A stretch of DNA of 64,000 nucleotides, from positions 1 through 64,000 of the forward strand of contig CANOIM010000011.1 in assembly GCA_947566075.1 (NCBI GenBank), written 5' to 3'. Each line of letters starts with the position of its first letter. The first letter of the stretch is position 1. The position numbers and the translations under genes were made by a program. Below the pieces are notes generated by a model. That model saw only the letters and a list, made by a program, of their open reading frames with translations, was not told the origin of the DNA and searched no databases. Shown here piece after piece: positions 54,593-63,427 of this stretch. The DNA comes from an uncultured Eggerthellaceae bacterium. GTDB lineage: Bacteria; Actinomycetota; Coriobacteriia; Coriobacteriales; Eggerthellaceae.

Positions 54593-55557
54593 TGCCTCCC
54601 TTCTGCATCCCAGCTCTCAGCGGCCGGGTATCCCATCACCGTTCCCTCTTCATCCACCAGGGTGAACGTGGCGCTGCGCAGAGCACAGCAGCCCAGGTTC
54701 ACGGCCACGGGAAGAGCGGCTATATGGCATGGAGCCGTCTTCAGATGCACGCCCAGGGCAGTGGTCTTCCCGCCCAGGGCAGCCGGTCCTATCCCCAAGC
54801 TATTGATAGCCTCCAGAAGCTCCTGTTCGAAGCTGGCGTGCTCAGGGCTTTCGGCGGGCTCATCTAGCCTGCGCAAGAGCGCCCGCTTGGAAAGGCCTGC
54901 TACCTTATCGAAGGTGGCGCCCACCCCCACGCCCACGATGAGCGGCGGGCAGGCATTGGCGGCCTTTTCCTTGACAGCATCCAGCACCACCTGCTTCACG
55001 CCTTCTCTTCCGGCTCCGGGGGCCAGCATCACCAGGCGGGAGGCGTTGTCCGAGCCGCCCCCTTTGAGCATCACGTGCAGCTTGCAGCCGAGCCCTTCGC
55101 TGAAATGCACCTCCGTGAAGGCGGGAGCATTGGTGTTCGTGTTGGTCCTACGGAAGAGGGCGTCGGCCAGGATGCTCATGCGCAGGCCCCCTTCGGTATA
55201 GGCCTGGGCCACCGCCTCATCAACCCGAGAGAGGGTATCGGAGGTCATGAGGACGTTGCGTCCCACCTCCAAGCAGACCCATACGCTTCCCGTATCCTGG
55301 CAGATGGGCACATCGTGTTCCTGGGCTATGTTCGCATTGCGGATGATGCTCTCTAGCACGGATGCCTCTCGGGAGCCGGGGTGGTCAGCCTGGGCTGTGC
55401 GGAAGAGCTCTTGAGTGGCTTCGAAGATATCACTGCGCAGCGTGGTGGCACAGGTACGGATGCCCGCGTAGACCGCCTTCGCCACCAGGTCAGCTGGGAG
55501 CGCGGTGCTGGGTGATGATGCCGGGCCGTTTTCGGCCGATAGGTTGCCCTCGGTCAT
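54589..55557 (-). CDS. Class I fumarate hydratase, alpha subunit
   Basis: This 322-residue protein carries the iron-sulfur cluster part of class I fumarase. Motifs are PICQDTGSVWVCLEVG near residues 80-94 with a cluster Cys, KGGGSDNASRLVMLAPG and CPPLIVGVGVGATFDKVAGLSKRALL, with further Cys residues. It forms the enzyme with the beta subunit encoded next. The ATG has GAGGATG upstream. It diverges from the malic enzyme gene, so the two genes may share a regulatory region at 55558-55655. They would give a fumarate-malate-pyruvate path. Confidence 0.93.
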   Translation of the reverse strand: MTEGNLSAENGPASSPSTALPADLVAKAVYAGIRTCATTLRSDIFEATQELFRTAQADHPGSREASVLESIIRNANIAQEHDVPICQDTGSVWVCLEVGRNVLMTSDTLSRVDEAVAQAYTEGGLRMSILADALFRRTNTNTNAPAFTEVHFSEGLGCKLHVMLKGGGSDNASRLVMLAPGAGREGVKQVVLDAVKEKAANACPPLIVGVGVGATFDKVAGLSKRALLRRLDEPAESPEHASFEQELLEAINSLGIGPAALGGKTTALGVHLKTAPCHIAALPVAVNLGCCALRSATFTLVDEEGTVMGYPAAESWDAEGRQ

Positions 55558-55655
55558 GGGTCATCCTCATCTCTTAGGGGTTGGTCCTATCCCGATATAT
55601 TAGAGCAAGGTATAGAATGGGAGGCTGCAAATGAGCCTTTGAAGTGAGGAAGCCC

Positions 55656-56816
55656 ATGTCCATACAGGAAGAAGCGCTCCAGGCGCACAAGGCATGGGAC
55701 GGCAAGCTGGAAGTCGTCCCCAAGATGGAACTGGATACGCGCTATGACCTGGCCGTAGCCTATACACCCGGTGTGGCTGAGCCGTGCCTTGAGATAGCCA
55801 AAGACCCTGACAAGGCCTACGACTACACCATCAAATCCAATACCGTGGCCGTGGTGACCGATGGGAGCGCCGTGTTGGGGCTGGGCAACATTGGTCCTGA
55901 AGCCGCGTTGCCGGTCATGGAAGGGAAGTGCGCGCTGTTCAAGCGCTTCGGAGACGTGAACGCCTTCCCCCTGTGCCTTGACACCCAGGACACGGATGAG
56001 ATCGTGGACGTGTGCGTCAAACTGGCGCCGGTGTTCGGGGGCATCAACCTGGAGGATATCTCTGCTCCCCGGTGCTTTGAGATAGAGGAGCGGCTGAACG
56101 ACCTGCTGGGCATCCCTGTCTTCCATGATGATCAGCATGGTACGGCCATCGTGGTGCTCTCTGCCCTCATCAACGCCCTCAAGCTGGTGGGTAAGCGCAC
56201 AGAAGAGGTGCGCGTGGTCATGAGCGGTGCAGGGGCTGCGGGCATCGCCATTGCGAAGCTCTTGCTGTCCTACGGCTTCCAAGACATCATCATGTGCGGC
56301 TCCAAGGGGATCATCTCCTCGAAGCTGGCAGGCATCAACGAGGCCCAGCGCGCCATGCTCCAGGTCACGAACAAGGATGACATGGCCGGGACCTTGGCCG
56401 ATGCCCTGGTGGGGGCTGACATCTTCATCGGCGTATCAGCACCCGGGGTGGTGACGGAGGCCATGGTCCATACCATGGCCCCTGACGCCATCGTCTTCGC
56501 CATGGCCAACCCGGTGCCTGAGATATACCCGGAAGAGGCGAAGCGCGCGGGGGCGGCGGTGGTAGGCACCGGTCGCTCTGATTTCCCGAACCAGGTGAAC
56601 AACGTCATCGCCTTCCCGGGCATCTTCAAGGGCGCTCTGGCCTCGCGGGCATCCCGCATCACCGAAGAGATGAAGCTGGCTGCTGCAAAGGCTTTGGCAT
56701 CGTTGGTCAGCGAAGAGGAGCTCTGCGCTGACTTCGTCATGCCGGACCCCTTCGATCCGCGGGTGGCTGATGTGGTGGCGAAGGCTGTGGCTGCCTGCGC
56801 GAAGGGCCTCAGCTAG
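55656..56816 (+). CDS. NAD(P)-dependent malic enzyme
   Basis: This 386-residue enzyme oxidatively decarboxylates malate to pyruvate. It is of the short bacterial type. Motifs seen are YTPGVAEPC, NTVAVVTDGSAVLGLGNIGPEAALPVMEGKC and FHDDQHGTAIV, and the nucleotide-binding VVMSGAGAAGIAIAKLL. ATG 55656 is chosen over GTG 55644 because GAGGA lies 5 bp upstream. It is divergent from the fumarase genes. The tmk gene starts directly after its stop codon. Confidence 0.94.
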   Translation: MSIQEEALQAHKAWDGKLEVVPKMELDTRYDLAVAYTPGVAEPCLEIAKDPDKAYDYTIKSNTVAVVTDGSAVLGLGNIGPEAALPVMEGKCALFKRFGDVNAFPLCLDTQDTDEIVDVCVKLAPVFGGINLEDISAPRCFEIEERLNDLLGIPVFHDDQHGTAIVVLSALINALKLVGKRTEEVRVVMSGAGAAGIAIAKLLLSYGFQDIIMCGSKGIISSKLAGINEAQRAMLQVTNKDDMAGTLADALVGADIFIGVSAPGVVTEAMVHTMAPDAIVFAMANPVPEIYPEEAKRAGAAVVGTGRSDFPNQVNNVIAFPGIFKGALASRASRITEEMKLAAAKALASLVSEEELCADFVMPDPFDPRVADVVAKAVAACAKGLS

Positions 56817-57596
56817 ATGGGAGCAGTACCGGGAACCGGCGGTTGGGATATCCATCCTCAAAGGAATGCCCCCGGGGTCTTCATCACCTTCGAAGGGGGC
56901 GATGGGGCAGGCAAATCCACCCACATCAGGTTTCTGGCCCAGGTGCTGGAAGCAGCGGGCTTTGAGGTGGTGCGCGTCCGAGAACCAGGGGGCACGTCCA
57001 TCGGTGAGCAGCTGCGGGCCATCGTGCTTGACCCGGCGAATCCTGAGATGACTCCTGAGACGGAGCTTCTGATCTATGAGGCGGCCCGGGCTCAGATCAC
57101 CTCTGAGGTCATCATCCCGGCTCTCAAGCGTGGTGCGGTGGTGCTCTGTGACCGTTTCGCTGACTCCACGCTGGCCTACCAAGGCCGTGGTCGTGGCCTC
57201 TCTGAGGATTTCATCCATGAGGCCAATGGATTCGCCACCCAGGGTGTGATGCCTGACAGGACCATCGTCTTGCGCTGTGCTGATGTCCAGGAGAAGCGCG
57301 GTCGCGTTTCTGCGCGGGATGAGATGGACCGTCTGGAACAGGCGGGTAATGGCTTCCATGAGCGGGTGAACCAGGCCTTCGATGAGCTGGCTCGGTCTCA
57401 AGATGGCCGCGTGCGCCCGGTGGAGACCACGGGCGCTCACTCTGATACGGCTCGGGCCATCTTCGCCCATTTGGATGACCTCTTCCCCTGTCTGGTGAAC
57501 GGCGCCTTCCCCTTGGAAGAGCAGCTGGCCTCTTTGGATGCCGCCCATCGGAAGAGCCATGTGGACGCAGAGCCTCTCAGAGGGGCGGATGCCTGA
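56817..57596 (+). CDS. tmk: Thymidylate kinase
   Basis: This enzyme phosphorylates dTMP to dTDP. The P-loop FEGGDGAGKST, VREPGGTSIGEQLRAIVLD, DRFADSTLAYQGRGRG and the LID-like region RVSARDEMDRLEQ are typical. The 259-residue length is greater than usual because of about 20 extra N-terminal residues before the core and a tail of about 40 residues. The ATG is directly next to the malic enzyme stop; a later start such as GTG 56874 would give the usual N-terminus. It overlaps holB by one base. tmk and holB side by side are common in many bacteria. Confidence 0.94.
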   Translation: MGAVPGTGGWDIHPQRNAPGVFITFEGGDGAGKSTHIRFLAQVLEAAGFEVVRVREPGGTSIGEQLRAIVLDPANPEMTPETELLIYEAARAQITSEVIIPALKRGAVVLCDRFADSTLAYQGRGRGLSEDFIHEANGFATQGVMPDRTIVLRCADVQEKRGRVSARDEMDRLEQAGNGFHERVNQAFDELARSQDGRVRPVETTGAHSDTARAIFAHLDDLFPCLVNGAFPLEEQLASLDAAHRKSHVDAEPLRGADA

Positions 57597-58768
57597 TGGC
57601 CCCTGATGCCTTCGACAACATCCTCGGTCAGCCCCAAGTCCGGGATTACCTGCGCTCCAGCCTGGTGGCAGACCGCATCACCCATGCCTATCTGTTCACG
57701 GGCCCCGCAGGCTCCAATAAGCTCCAGGCCGCCTATGCCTTGGCTCAGGCCCTCGTTTGCCCGAAAGGCCCCGCCGGTCCCCGGGGGAGCGCCTGCGGTG
57801 CTTGCGAGGGATGCAGCCGTGCGAAGCGGCGCGTGCATCCGGATGTGCATTACTATGCTCCCGAAGGGGCCTCCTCGTATCTGATCGAGCAGATACGTGA
57901 GATCGTCTCTGACGTCTTCCTTGCCCCTATCCAGTCTGACCGCAAGATCTACATCCTGGATAGGGCTGACCTCATGAGCGTGAGCGCAGCCAATGCCTTC
58001 CTGAAGACCTTGGAGGAGCCGCCGGATAACGTGGTGTTCATCCTGTTGGGGCGCACGCGGGAAAGCGTGCTGCCCACTATCTCCTCTCGCTGTCAGATCG
58101 TGCCCTTCCGTCACATCCCTCCCTCTGAAGCGGCCGCTATCATCTCCCAGAACACCGGTGCCGCCCCTGAGCTCTCCCAGCAGGTCATGGAGGCCTGCTC
58201 GGGTTCCATCACCCGGGCCATCGGCTTCATCCGGGAGAAGGGCAATGCGCGCATCCAGTTCCGCCAAGAGCTCCTGCATCAGCTCTCGGGGCTTGGCCGT
58301 GCTGATGATTGGCAGGTGCTGAAGCTGGCCCGGTCTGTGGTAGAGCGCTCTCGGGCGCTCGTGGATGACGTGCGCGTGAAGCAGGAGGCAGAGCTGGAAG
58401 AGAACAAGGACCTCTTCGAGAGATCCGCCCTGCGCCGCATCGAGGCGCGCAATAAGCGGCAGCTCTCCCTCAAGACCTCTGAATACCTCCACCAGAGCAT
58501 CGCCATAATGAAGTCTTGGCTGAGGGATGTCATGGCCGTGGCGGCAGGCACCCCTGAGCTGGTCATCAACACGGACTTCCTGCCTCAGGTGAGGACGGCG
58601 GCATCCGGGGTGAGCGTCTCGGCCGCTGCCGGTGCTCTGCGCCGGATGGAAGAGATGGAACAAGCGCTAGACTATAATGTATCCCCTGAGACATGCCTTG
58701 ACGGGATGCTCTTCGAAATGAGAGAGGTGTTTGATGGTTCAGGTTCTCCCTGTGAACCTTCCCTATAA
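57596..58768 (+). CDS. holB: DNA polymerase III delta' subunit
   Basis: This 390-residue protein is the delta' subunit of the clamp loader. The N-terminal AAA+ region has FDNILGQPQVRDYL and a P-loop-like GPAGSNKLQ that lacks the usual Lys-Thr, as in delta' subunits that do not bind ATP. Zinc-binding cysteines occur at CPKG...CGACEGC (about residues 57-75). ISSRCQIVPF is the SRC motif, whose Arg acts on the ATP of neighbouring subunits. The ATG overlaps the tmk stop. The 3' end overlaps the PSP1 gene by 35 bp. Confidence 0.93.
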   Translation: MAPDAFDNILGQPQVRDYLRSSLVADRITHAYLFTGPAGSNKLQAAYALAQALVCPKGPAGPRGSACGACEGCSRAKRRVHPDVHYYAPEGASSYLIEQIREIVSDVFLAPIQSDRKIYILDRADLMSVSAANAFLKTLEEPPDNVVFILLGRTRESVLPTISSRCQIVPFRHIPPSEAAAIISQNTGAAPELSQQVMEACSGSITRAIGFIREKGNARIQFRQELLHQLSGLGRADDWQVLKLARSVVERSRALVDDVRVKQEAELEENKDLFERSALRRIEARNKRQLSLKTSEYLHQSIAIMKSWLRDVMAVAAGTPELVINTDFLPQVRTAASGVSVSAAAGALRRMEEMEQALDYNVSPETCLDGMLFEMREVFDGSGSPCEPSL

Positions 58769-60074
58769 CGTGAAGACGCTCTGGTTCGACCCGAACGGCC
58801 TTGAGGTCCATGCGGCTGACCACGTGGTGGTCACCACTGCCCGCGGCCTTGAGCTGGGCCAAGCCTCCGGTGACATCTTCGAGGTTCCCCATGAGGAAGT
58901 GAAGCGGCTGAAGAGCCCCCTTCGCCGGGTGGAGCGGGTGGCCACTGAAGAGGATATGGAACAGGCCCGGCGCATGGATGAGCTCTCGAAGGCGGCCATG
59001 CCCATCTTCAAGGAGATGGCGAAGGAGACCAGCGAGGATATGCATCCGGTCAGCGTCGAATACCTGCTGGATGGAGATAAGGCCATCTTCTACTTCGAAG
59101 CCGAAGAGCGCATAGATTTCCGTGACTTGGTCCGCAGGTTGGCGTCCCATTTCAAGGTACGTGTGGATATGCGCCAGATCGGCGTGCGGGATGAAGCGCG
59201 CATCGTGGGTGGCATCGGCCATTGCGGGCAGATCGTCTGCTGCAAGCGCTTGGGTGGGGAATTCAAACCGGTCTCCATCCGCATGGCGAAGGATCAAGAC
59301 CTCTCCTTGAACCCCCAGAAGATATCCGGTCTCTGTGGGCGGCTGATGTGCTGCCTTCGCTATGAGAACGAAGCCTACAAGGACTTCAAATCCCGGGCCC
59401 CCAAGGTGGGGAACACCGTTCAGACCCCTGATGGCCCTGCCAAGGTGGATGCTCTGGATGTGCCTCGCGAAGAGGTCAAGCTGCGCTTGGAAGGCGCAAA
59501 GCCCGTGAGCGTGCCCTTGTCCGCCTTCGAAGAGCCTGCTCCTGGCCAGCGGCCCAAGGTGGTGAGCCAAGAGGGTTGGGATGAGGCCACCGCTCCTGCT
59601 GCCGTGGTGTTCGAAGGAAGCCTGGACATCTTCTCTACCGCTCAGTTCACGGGCACTGACAAGCTGGGTGGGGGAGGTGCGGTGCACCACGAAGGTGCCG
59701 CAGCTGACCCTCTGGCGGGGGCTGAGCGCAAGCGTCGCCGTCGCCGCTCGAAGAAGGTGGGGGGCGGCGAAGCCAACGGCTCTGATGCTGCCAAGCCTGC
59801 TGAGAAGCCGAAGAACCGCAAGTCCCGGAGACGGTCTACCAAGATCAGCGGTGGTAAGGCAGATGCTCCTGCGGACAAGGGGACAAAGCCCCAAAACCAG
59901 GGTGGCAAGGGCTCTTCAGGTCCTCGGCCCGGTCAGAAGTCCTCGGGCCTTGCCCGTCCTGAGGGAAAGGCTTCGGCCCGTGATGATGAGAAGGCGCCCC
60001 AGGGAGATGCGCCGAAGAAGCGTCGTCGCCGTCGCCGCCGCAAACCTAACAGCGCTTCTGAGGGAGGCGCCTGA
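58734..60074 (+). CDS. PSP1 domain protein (RicT/YaaT-like) with basic C-terminal tail
   Basis: This 446-residue protein has the PSP1 domain in its first 270 residues, with GHCGQIVCCKRLGGEF and GLCGRLMCCLRYE, whose cysteines bind iron-sulfur clusters in RicT of Bacillus subtilis. The proteins there act in RNA maturation complexes. From about residue 290 the tail is low complexity, rich in Arg, Lys, Ser and Gly, with RKRRRRRSKK and KKRRRRRRRK runs. The tail could bind RNA or DNA. The ATG 58734 has AGAGAGG 6 bp upstream and overlaps holB. Confidence 0.9.
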   Translation: MVQVLPVNLPYNVKTLWFDPNGLEVHAADHVVVTTARGLELGQASGDIFEVPHEEVKRLKSPLRRVERVATEEDMEQARRMDELSKAAMPIFKEMAKETSEDMHPVSVEYLLDGDKAIFYFEAEERIDFRDLVRRLASHFKVRVDMRQIGVRDEARIVGGIGHCGQIVCCKRLGGEFKPVSIRMAKDQDLSLNPQKISGLCGRLMCCLRYENEAYKDFKSRAPKVGNTVQTPDGPAKVDALDVPREEVKLRLEGAKPVSVPLSAFEEPAPGQRPKVVSQEGWDEATAPAAVVFEGSLDIFSTAQFTGTDKLGGGGAVHHEGAAADPLAGAERKRRRRRSKKVGGGEANGSDAAKPAEKPKNRKSRRRSTKISGGKADAPADKGTKPQNQGGKGSSGPRPGQKSSGLARPEGKASARDDEKAPQGDAPKKRRRRRRRKPNSASEGGA

Positions 60075-61540
60075 TGAGCATGGAGTGGTCCCTCTACACT
60101 GACCTGTACCAGCTCACCATGGCCCAGGGCTACCTGGAGGCAGGGAAGGCGGATGAGGAAGCCACCTTCAATATGTACTTCCGGGATTACCCCTTCCGGG
60201 GCGGCTACGCCATCGCCTGCGGGATGGCTCAGCTGGCTGAGATCTTGGAGGAGTATCGGTTCACCGAAGAGGACATAGCCTATCTGGCTGATATCCCGGC
60301 TCCAGGAGGTGGCCCTCTCTTCCATAGGGGCTTTTTGGAATACCTGCGCAGCTTCAAGCTGGATGTCTCTGTTTGGGGGGTGCGGGAAGGAACGGTGGTG
60401 TTCCCGAACGAACCGGTGATCCGGGTCCAGGGCTCTATCATGCAATGCCAGATGCTGGAGACCATGCTGCTCAATTGCATCAGCTTCCAAACGCTGATCG
60501 CCACCAAGGCAGCCCGGGTCTGCCAAGCCGCTTCCGGGCGGCCGGTGACCGAATTCGGCCTCCGGCGTGCCCAGGGCACGGGGGCTCTCTGGGCCTCCCG
60601 AGCAGCGGTGGTGGGTGGCTGTGCGTCCACCTCCAATGTGCTGGCGGGCAAGCTCTTCTCGCTGCCCGTATCAGGGACCCATTCCCATTCCTGGGTGATG
60701 TCCTTCCCGGATGAGCTGACGGCGTTTCGGGAATACGCTCAGGTGGCTCCGAACAATTGCAGCCTCCTGGTGGATACCTACGATGTGGAACAGGGGATCC
60801 AGAATGCCATCATCGTGGGGTTGGAGATGCGTGAGCGGGGAGAGCGGCTGCGGGCCATCCGCATAGACTCAGGAGACCTTGCTTGGTTGGCGAAGATGGC
60901 CCGGCGCAAGCTGGATGAGGCGGGGCTTAGTGATGTGGGCATCATGCTCACCAATGACTTGGATGAGGTGCTCATCCAGTCCATCTTGGACGAGGGGGCT
61001 CCTGTGGATATCTGGGGGGTGGGCACGAAGCTGGCTACGGCCTTCGATCAACCTACCCTTGGAGGCGTCTATAAGCTCTCGGCCATCCGCATGCCAGGGG
61101 ATGATGGCTGGACTGACCGCTTGAAGATATCGGAGTCAACCACGAAGCTCACCACGCCTGGCGTGCTGGATGTGCGCCGCTATTACCATGAGGACGGGAA
61201 GATAGCGGGGGATATGGTCTTCGATATCTTCTCTGAGGTGGAAGACCCTGATCAGACCATCGTTGACCCTATGGATCCGCTTCGCCAAAAGCAACTGGGC
61301 GGCAAACGTTTCAAGACCTTGCTCGCACCGCTGTTCGAAGAGGGTAGAGTGGCCCTTGCCGAAGAGGATAGGGATGCCCTGGTGGCCCAGGCTCGGGCGC
61401 GGGAGGATCTGGCCACGCTGGATGAGAGCCAGCTTCGCATGCTGAACCCGCACACCTATCCCGTGGGCTTGGAGCGCGGGCTCCATGACCGCCGCCAGAG
61501 GCTCATCGCGAAGCTGAGGCGCATCGATTGCGACGCTTGA
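60074..61540 (+). CDS. pncB: Nicotinate phosphoribosyltransferase
   Basis: This 488-residue enzyme converts nicotinate and PRPP into nicotinate mononucleotide for NAD salvage. Motifs are YTDLYQLTMAQGYLEAG at the N-terminus, FGLRRAQGT, SGTHSHSW near residues 198-206 (with the His that is phosphorylated in the family) and IDSGDLAWLAKMARR. It matches the longer class of the family, which is common in Gram-positive bacteria. The ATG overlaps the PSP1 stop by one base. There is a long C-terminal part that is usual for this class. Confidence 0.95.
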   Translation: MSMEWSLYTDLYQLTMAQGYLEAGKADEEATFNMYFRDYPFRGGYAIACGMAQLAEILEEYRFTEEDIAYLADIPAPGGGPLFHRGFLEYLRSFKLDVSVWGVREGTVVFPNEPVIRVQGSIMQCQMLETMLLNCISFQTLIATKAARVCQAASGRPVTEFGLRRAQGTGALWASRAAVVGGCASTSNVLAGKLFSLPVSGTHSHSWVMSFPDELTAFREYAQVAPNNCSLLVDTYDVEQGIQNAIIVGLEMRERGERLRAIRIDSGDLAWLAKMARRKLDEAGLSDVGIMLTNDLDEVLIQSILDEGAPVDIWGVGTKLATAFDQPTLGGVYKLSAIRMPGDDGWTDRLKISESTTKLTTPGVLDVRRYYHEDGKIAGDMVFDIFSEVEDPDQTIVDPMDPLRQKQLGGKRFKTLLAPLFEEGRVALAEEDRDALVAQARAREDLATLDESQLRMLNPHTYPVGLERGLHDRRQRLIAKLRRIDCDA

Positions 61541-61577
61541 GGGCCTTAAGGGCCGCAGACGCCGAAAGGGTGATGAG

Positions 61578-62480
61578 ATGATCCGGATGATAACCGATTC
61601 CACGACGGGCATTCCTCCGGCCGTGGCTGAAGAGCGGGGCATCACCGTAGCTCCGCTCTACGTCCGTTACGACGGTGGCGAACAGCTTGAGACCGCCATG
61701 GACATAGATGGCTTCTACGATACCTTGGATGAGCGCATCAACAACATCCCTTCCTCCAGTCAACCCTCTCAGCATCTGCTAGAGGGTTTCTTTGAAGAAG
61801 CGGCTGCTGCCGGTGATGATGTTCTGGGGGTGTTCATATCCGGGGGGCTTTCTGGCACGTTCGAAGGGGCTGTTCGGGCTGCCCGAACGGTCAAGTCCCA
61901 CAACATAGGCTTTCGCTGCGTGCTCATAGACTCCCTCTCCACCTGCGCCGATGAGGCCTTCCCGCTGTTGGACGGGGCGGATGCGCGGGATGAGGGAAGC
62001 TCCTTGGAAGAGTGCGCCGCTGCCGTGGTCAATGGCATCCTCTGTTCGCGCATCCTCTTCGTCCCGGAATCCCTGGCGTTCCTCAAAGCCGGGGGGCGCA
62101 TCGGCCGAGTGGCGGCTCTCATGGGCTCCGCCATCAAGATCACGCCCGTCATCAGCGTCTTCAATGGCATCCCCCAGGCCATAGCGAAGGTTCGCACCAT
62201 GAAGCGAGCGGTGAACGAGATGCTCAAGTGCTTCCAAGAGGATGTGGAGCGCTACGGGCTCAAGCGGGTGGTGGTCCACTATATTGGGAAGAAGACCCAG
62301 ATGCTGGAATCCTTCCACGCTGAAGTGGAGCGCATAGCGGGTTGCTCTGTGGAGGTGCGCCCCGCAAGCCCGGTCATCGGCGTTCATGTGGGCCCTGCTG
62401 TGGGGCTGGCCTATGAATGTGTTCGCTATGTCCAGGGCAAGCTTGACCTGCCCACCGATGAGCTCATCTTCACTGCCTGA
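61578..62480 (+). CDS. DegV family fatty-acid-binding protein
   Basis: This 300-residue protein has the DegV fold: MIRMITDSTTGIPPAVAEERGITVAPLYV at the N-terminus, SSQPSQHLLEGFFEEA near 58-75, SGGLSGTFEGAV and a C-terminal VIGVHVGPAVGLAYE. DegV/FakB proteins bind a fatty acid and hand it to FakA for phosphorylation. No fakA gene is nearby. The next gene encodes a second DegV protein, an apparent tandem duplication. GAAAGGG upstream of the ATG is a good ribosome site. Confidence 0.92.
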   Translation: MIRMITDSTTGIPPAVAEERGITVAPLYVRYDGGEQLETAMDIDGFYDTLDERINNIPSSSQPSQHLLEGFFEEAAAAGDDVLGVFISGGLSGTFEGAVRAARTVKSHNIGFRCVLIDSLSTCADEAFPLLDGADARDEGSSLEECAAAVVNGILCSRILFVPESLAFLKAGGRIGRVAALMGSAIKITPVISVFNGIPQAIAKVRTMKRAVNEMLKCFQEDVERYGLKRVVVHYIGKKTQMLESFHAEVERIAGCSVEVRPASPVIGVHVGPAVGLAYECVRYVQGKLDLPTDELIFTA

Positions 62481-62497
62481 CCCGAAAGGAAGACCTC

Positions 62498-63427
62498 ATG
62501 CCCAATTGCCATTTGATCCTAGATTCCTGCTGTGATCTGCCAGTAGACCTCTTGCTGCGCAGCGATGTCCGCCTCCTTAAGTTCCCCTACATCGTGGAGG
62601 GGGGCACCTTCGAGGATGACCTATTCCAGACCACCTCAGCCCATGACTTCTATGAGCTCATGCGCAAGGGGACGGAACCTTCCACCGCTCAGCTTTCGGT
62701 ACCTCAGCTCACGGAGGTCTTCACCCAAGCGGCAGAGGAAGGGATGCCCGCGGTCTACCTTTCGTTCACCAGTGGTCTTTCGGGCAGCTATGATGTAGCC
62801 GTGCTGGTGCGTGACCAGATCCTCAAGGAGTACCCTGACTTCCAGCTCTACGTGGTAGACACGAAGCTTCCCTCCATTGCCGAAGGGGTCTTGGTCTATG
62901 AGGCCCTCCGCCAGATGGATAAGGGGCTTTCGGCCAAGGAGCTGGCGGAATGGGCGGAAGAGGCGCGCTACTTCGTTGATTGCGAATTCATGGTGGAAGA
63001 CTTGGAAGCCCTGCGCCGGGGTGGCCGCATCCCCTCTGGGGTGGCGGCAGCCGGGTCTAAGCTTGATGTGAAGCCCCTGCTCACCGTTGACAACACCACC
63101 GGCAAGCTTCAGCTGGTGGGCGTGGCCCGAGGCCGGAAGAAGGGCATCAAGGCCCTGGCTGAGTACTTCGAGAAGAACGTCGCGGAAGACGATCTGAGCC
63201 ATTACTGCATCTTGGGCAGCGCTGATGCGGATAAGGATCTTCAGCGCCTGAAGGATGCCATAGCCAAGATAGACGAGAACATCTACATCCTAGAGGCTTC
63301 CATCGGGCCGGTCATCGGCACCCATGTGGGGCCCGGGATGCTGGCTGTGGCCTTCTGGGGAGCTGATCAGCGGGAGAAGCTTTCGGTGGCTGACCGCATC
63401 GCCCGGCGCGTGAAGGGTGGGAAGTAG
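62498..63427 (+). CDS. DegV family fatty-acid-binding protein
   Basis: This 309-residue protein is a paralog of the previous one, with LILDSCCDLPVDLL, PSTAQLSVPQLTEVF, FTSGLSGSYDVAV, RRGGRIPSG and VIGTHVGPGMLAVAF. The length and ligand-cavity motifs fit DegV/FakB. Two copies may bind saturated and unsaturated acyl chains, as FakB1 and FakB2 do, which is only an inference. A GAAAGGAAG site precedes the ATG, 17 bp after the upstream stop. Confidence 0.92.
   Translation: MPNCHLILDSCCDLPVDLLLRSDVRLLKFPYIVEGGTFEDDLFQTTSAHDFYELMRKGTEPSTAQLSVPQLTEVFTQAAEEGMPAVYLSFTSGLSGSYDVAVLVRDQILKEYPDFQLYVVDTKLPSIAEGVLVYEALRQMDKGLSAKELAEWAEEARYFVDCEFMVEDLEALRRGGRIPSGVAAAGSKLDVKPLLTVDNTTGKLQLVGVARGRKKGIKALAEYFEKNVAEDDLSHYCILGSADADKDLQRLKDAIAKIDENIYILEASIGPVIGTHVGPGMLAVAFWGADQREKLSVADRIARRVKGGK

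Noticed and set aside
57437..58663. 408-residue minus-strand frame opposite holB
   Set aside because: holB has clear domain motifs and close coupling to tmk and the PSP1 gene; the reverse frame has none.
58566..59894. 442-residue minus-strand frame opposite the PSP1 gene
   Set aside because: No domain pattern; the opposite gene has conserved Cys motifs.
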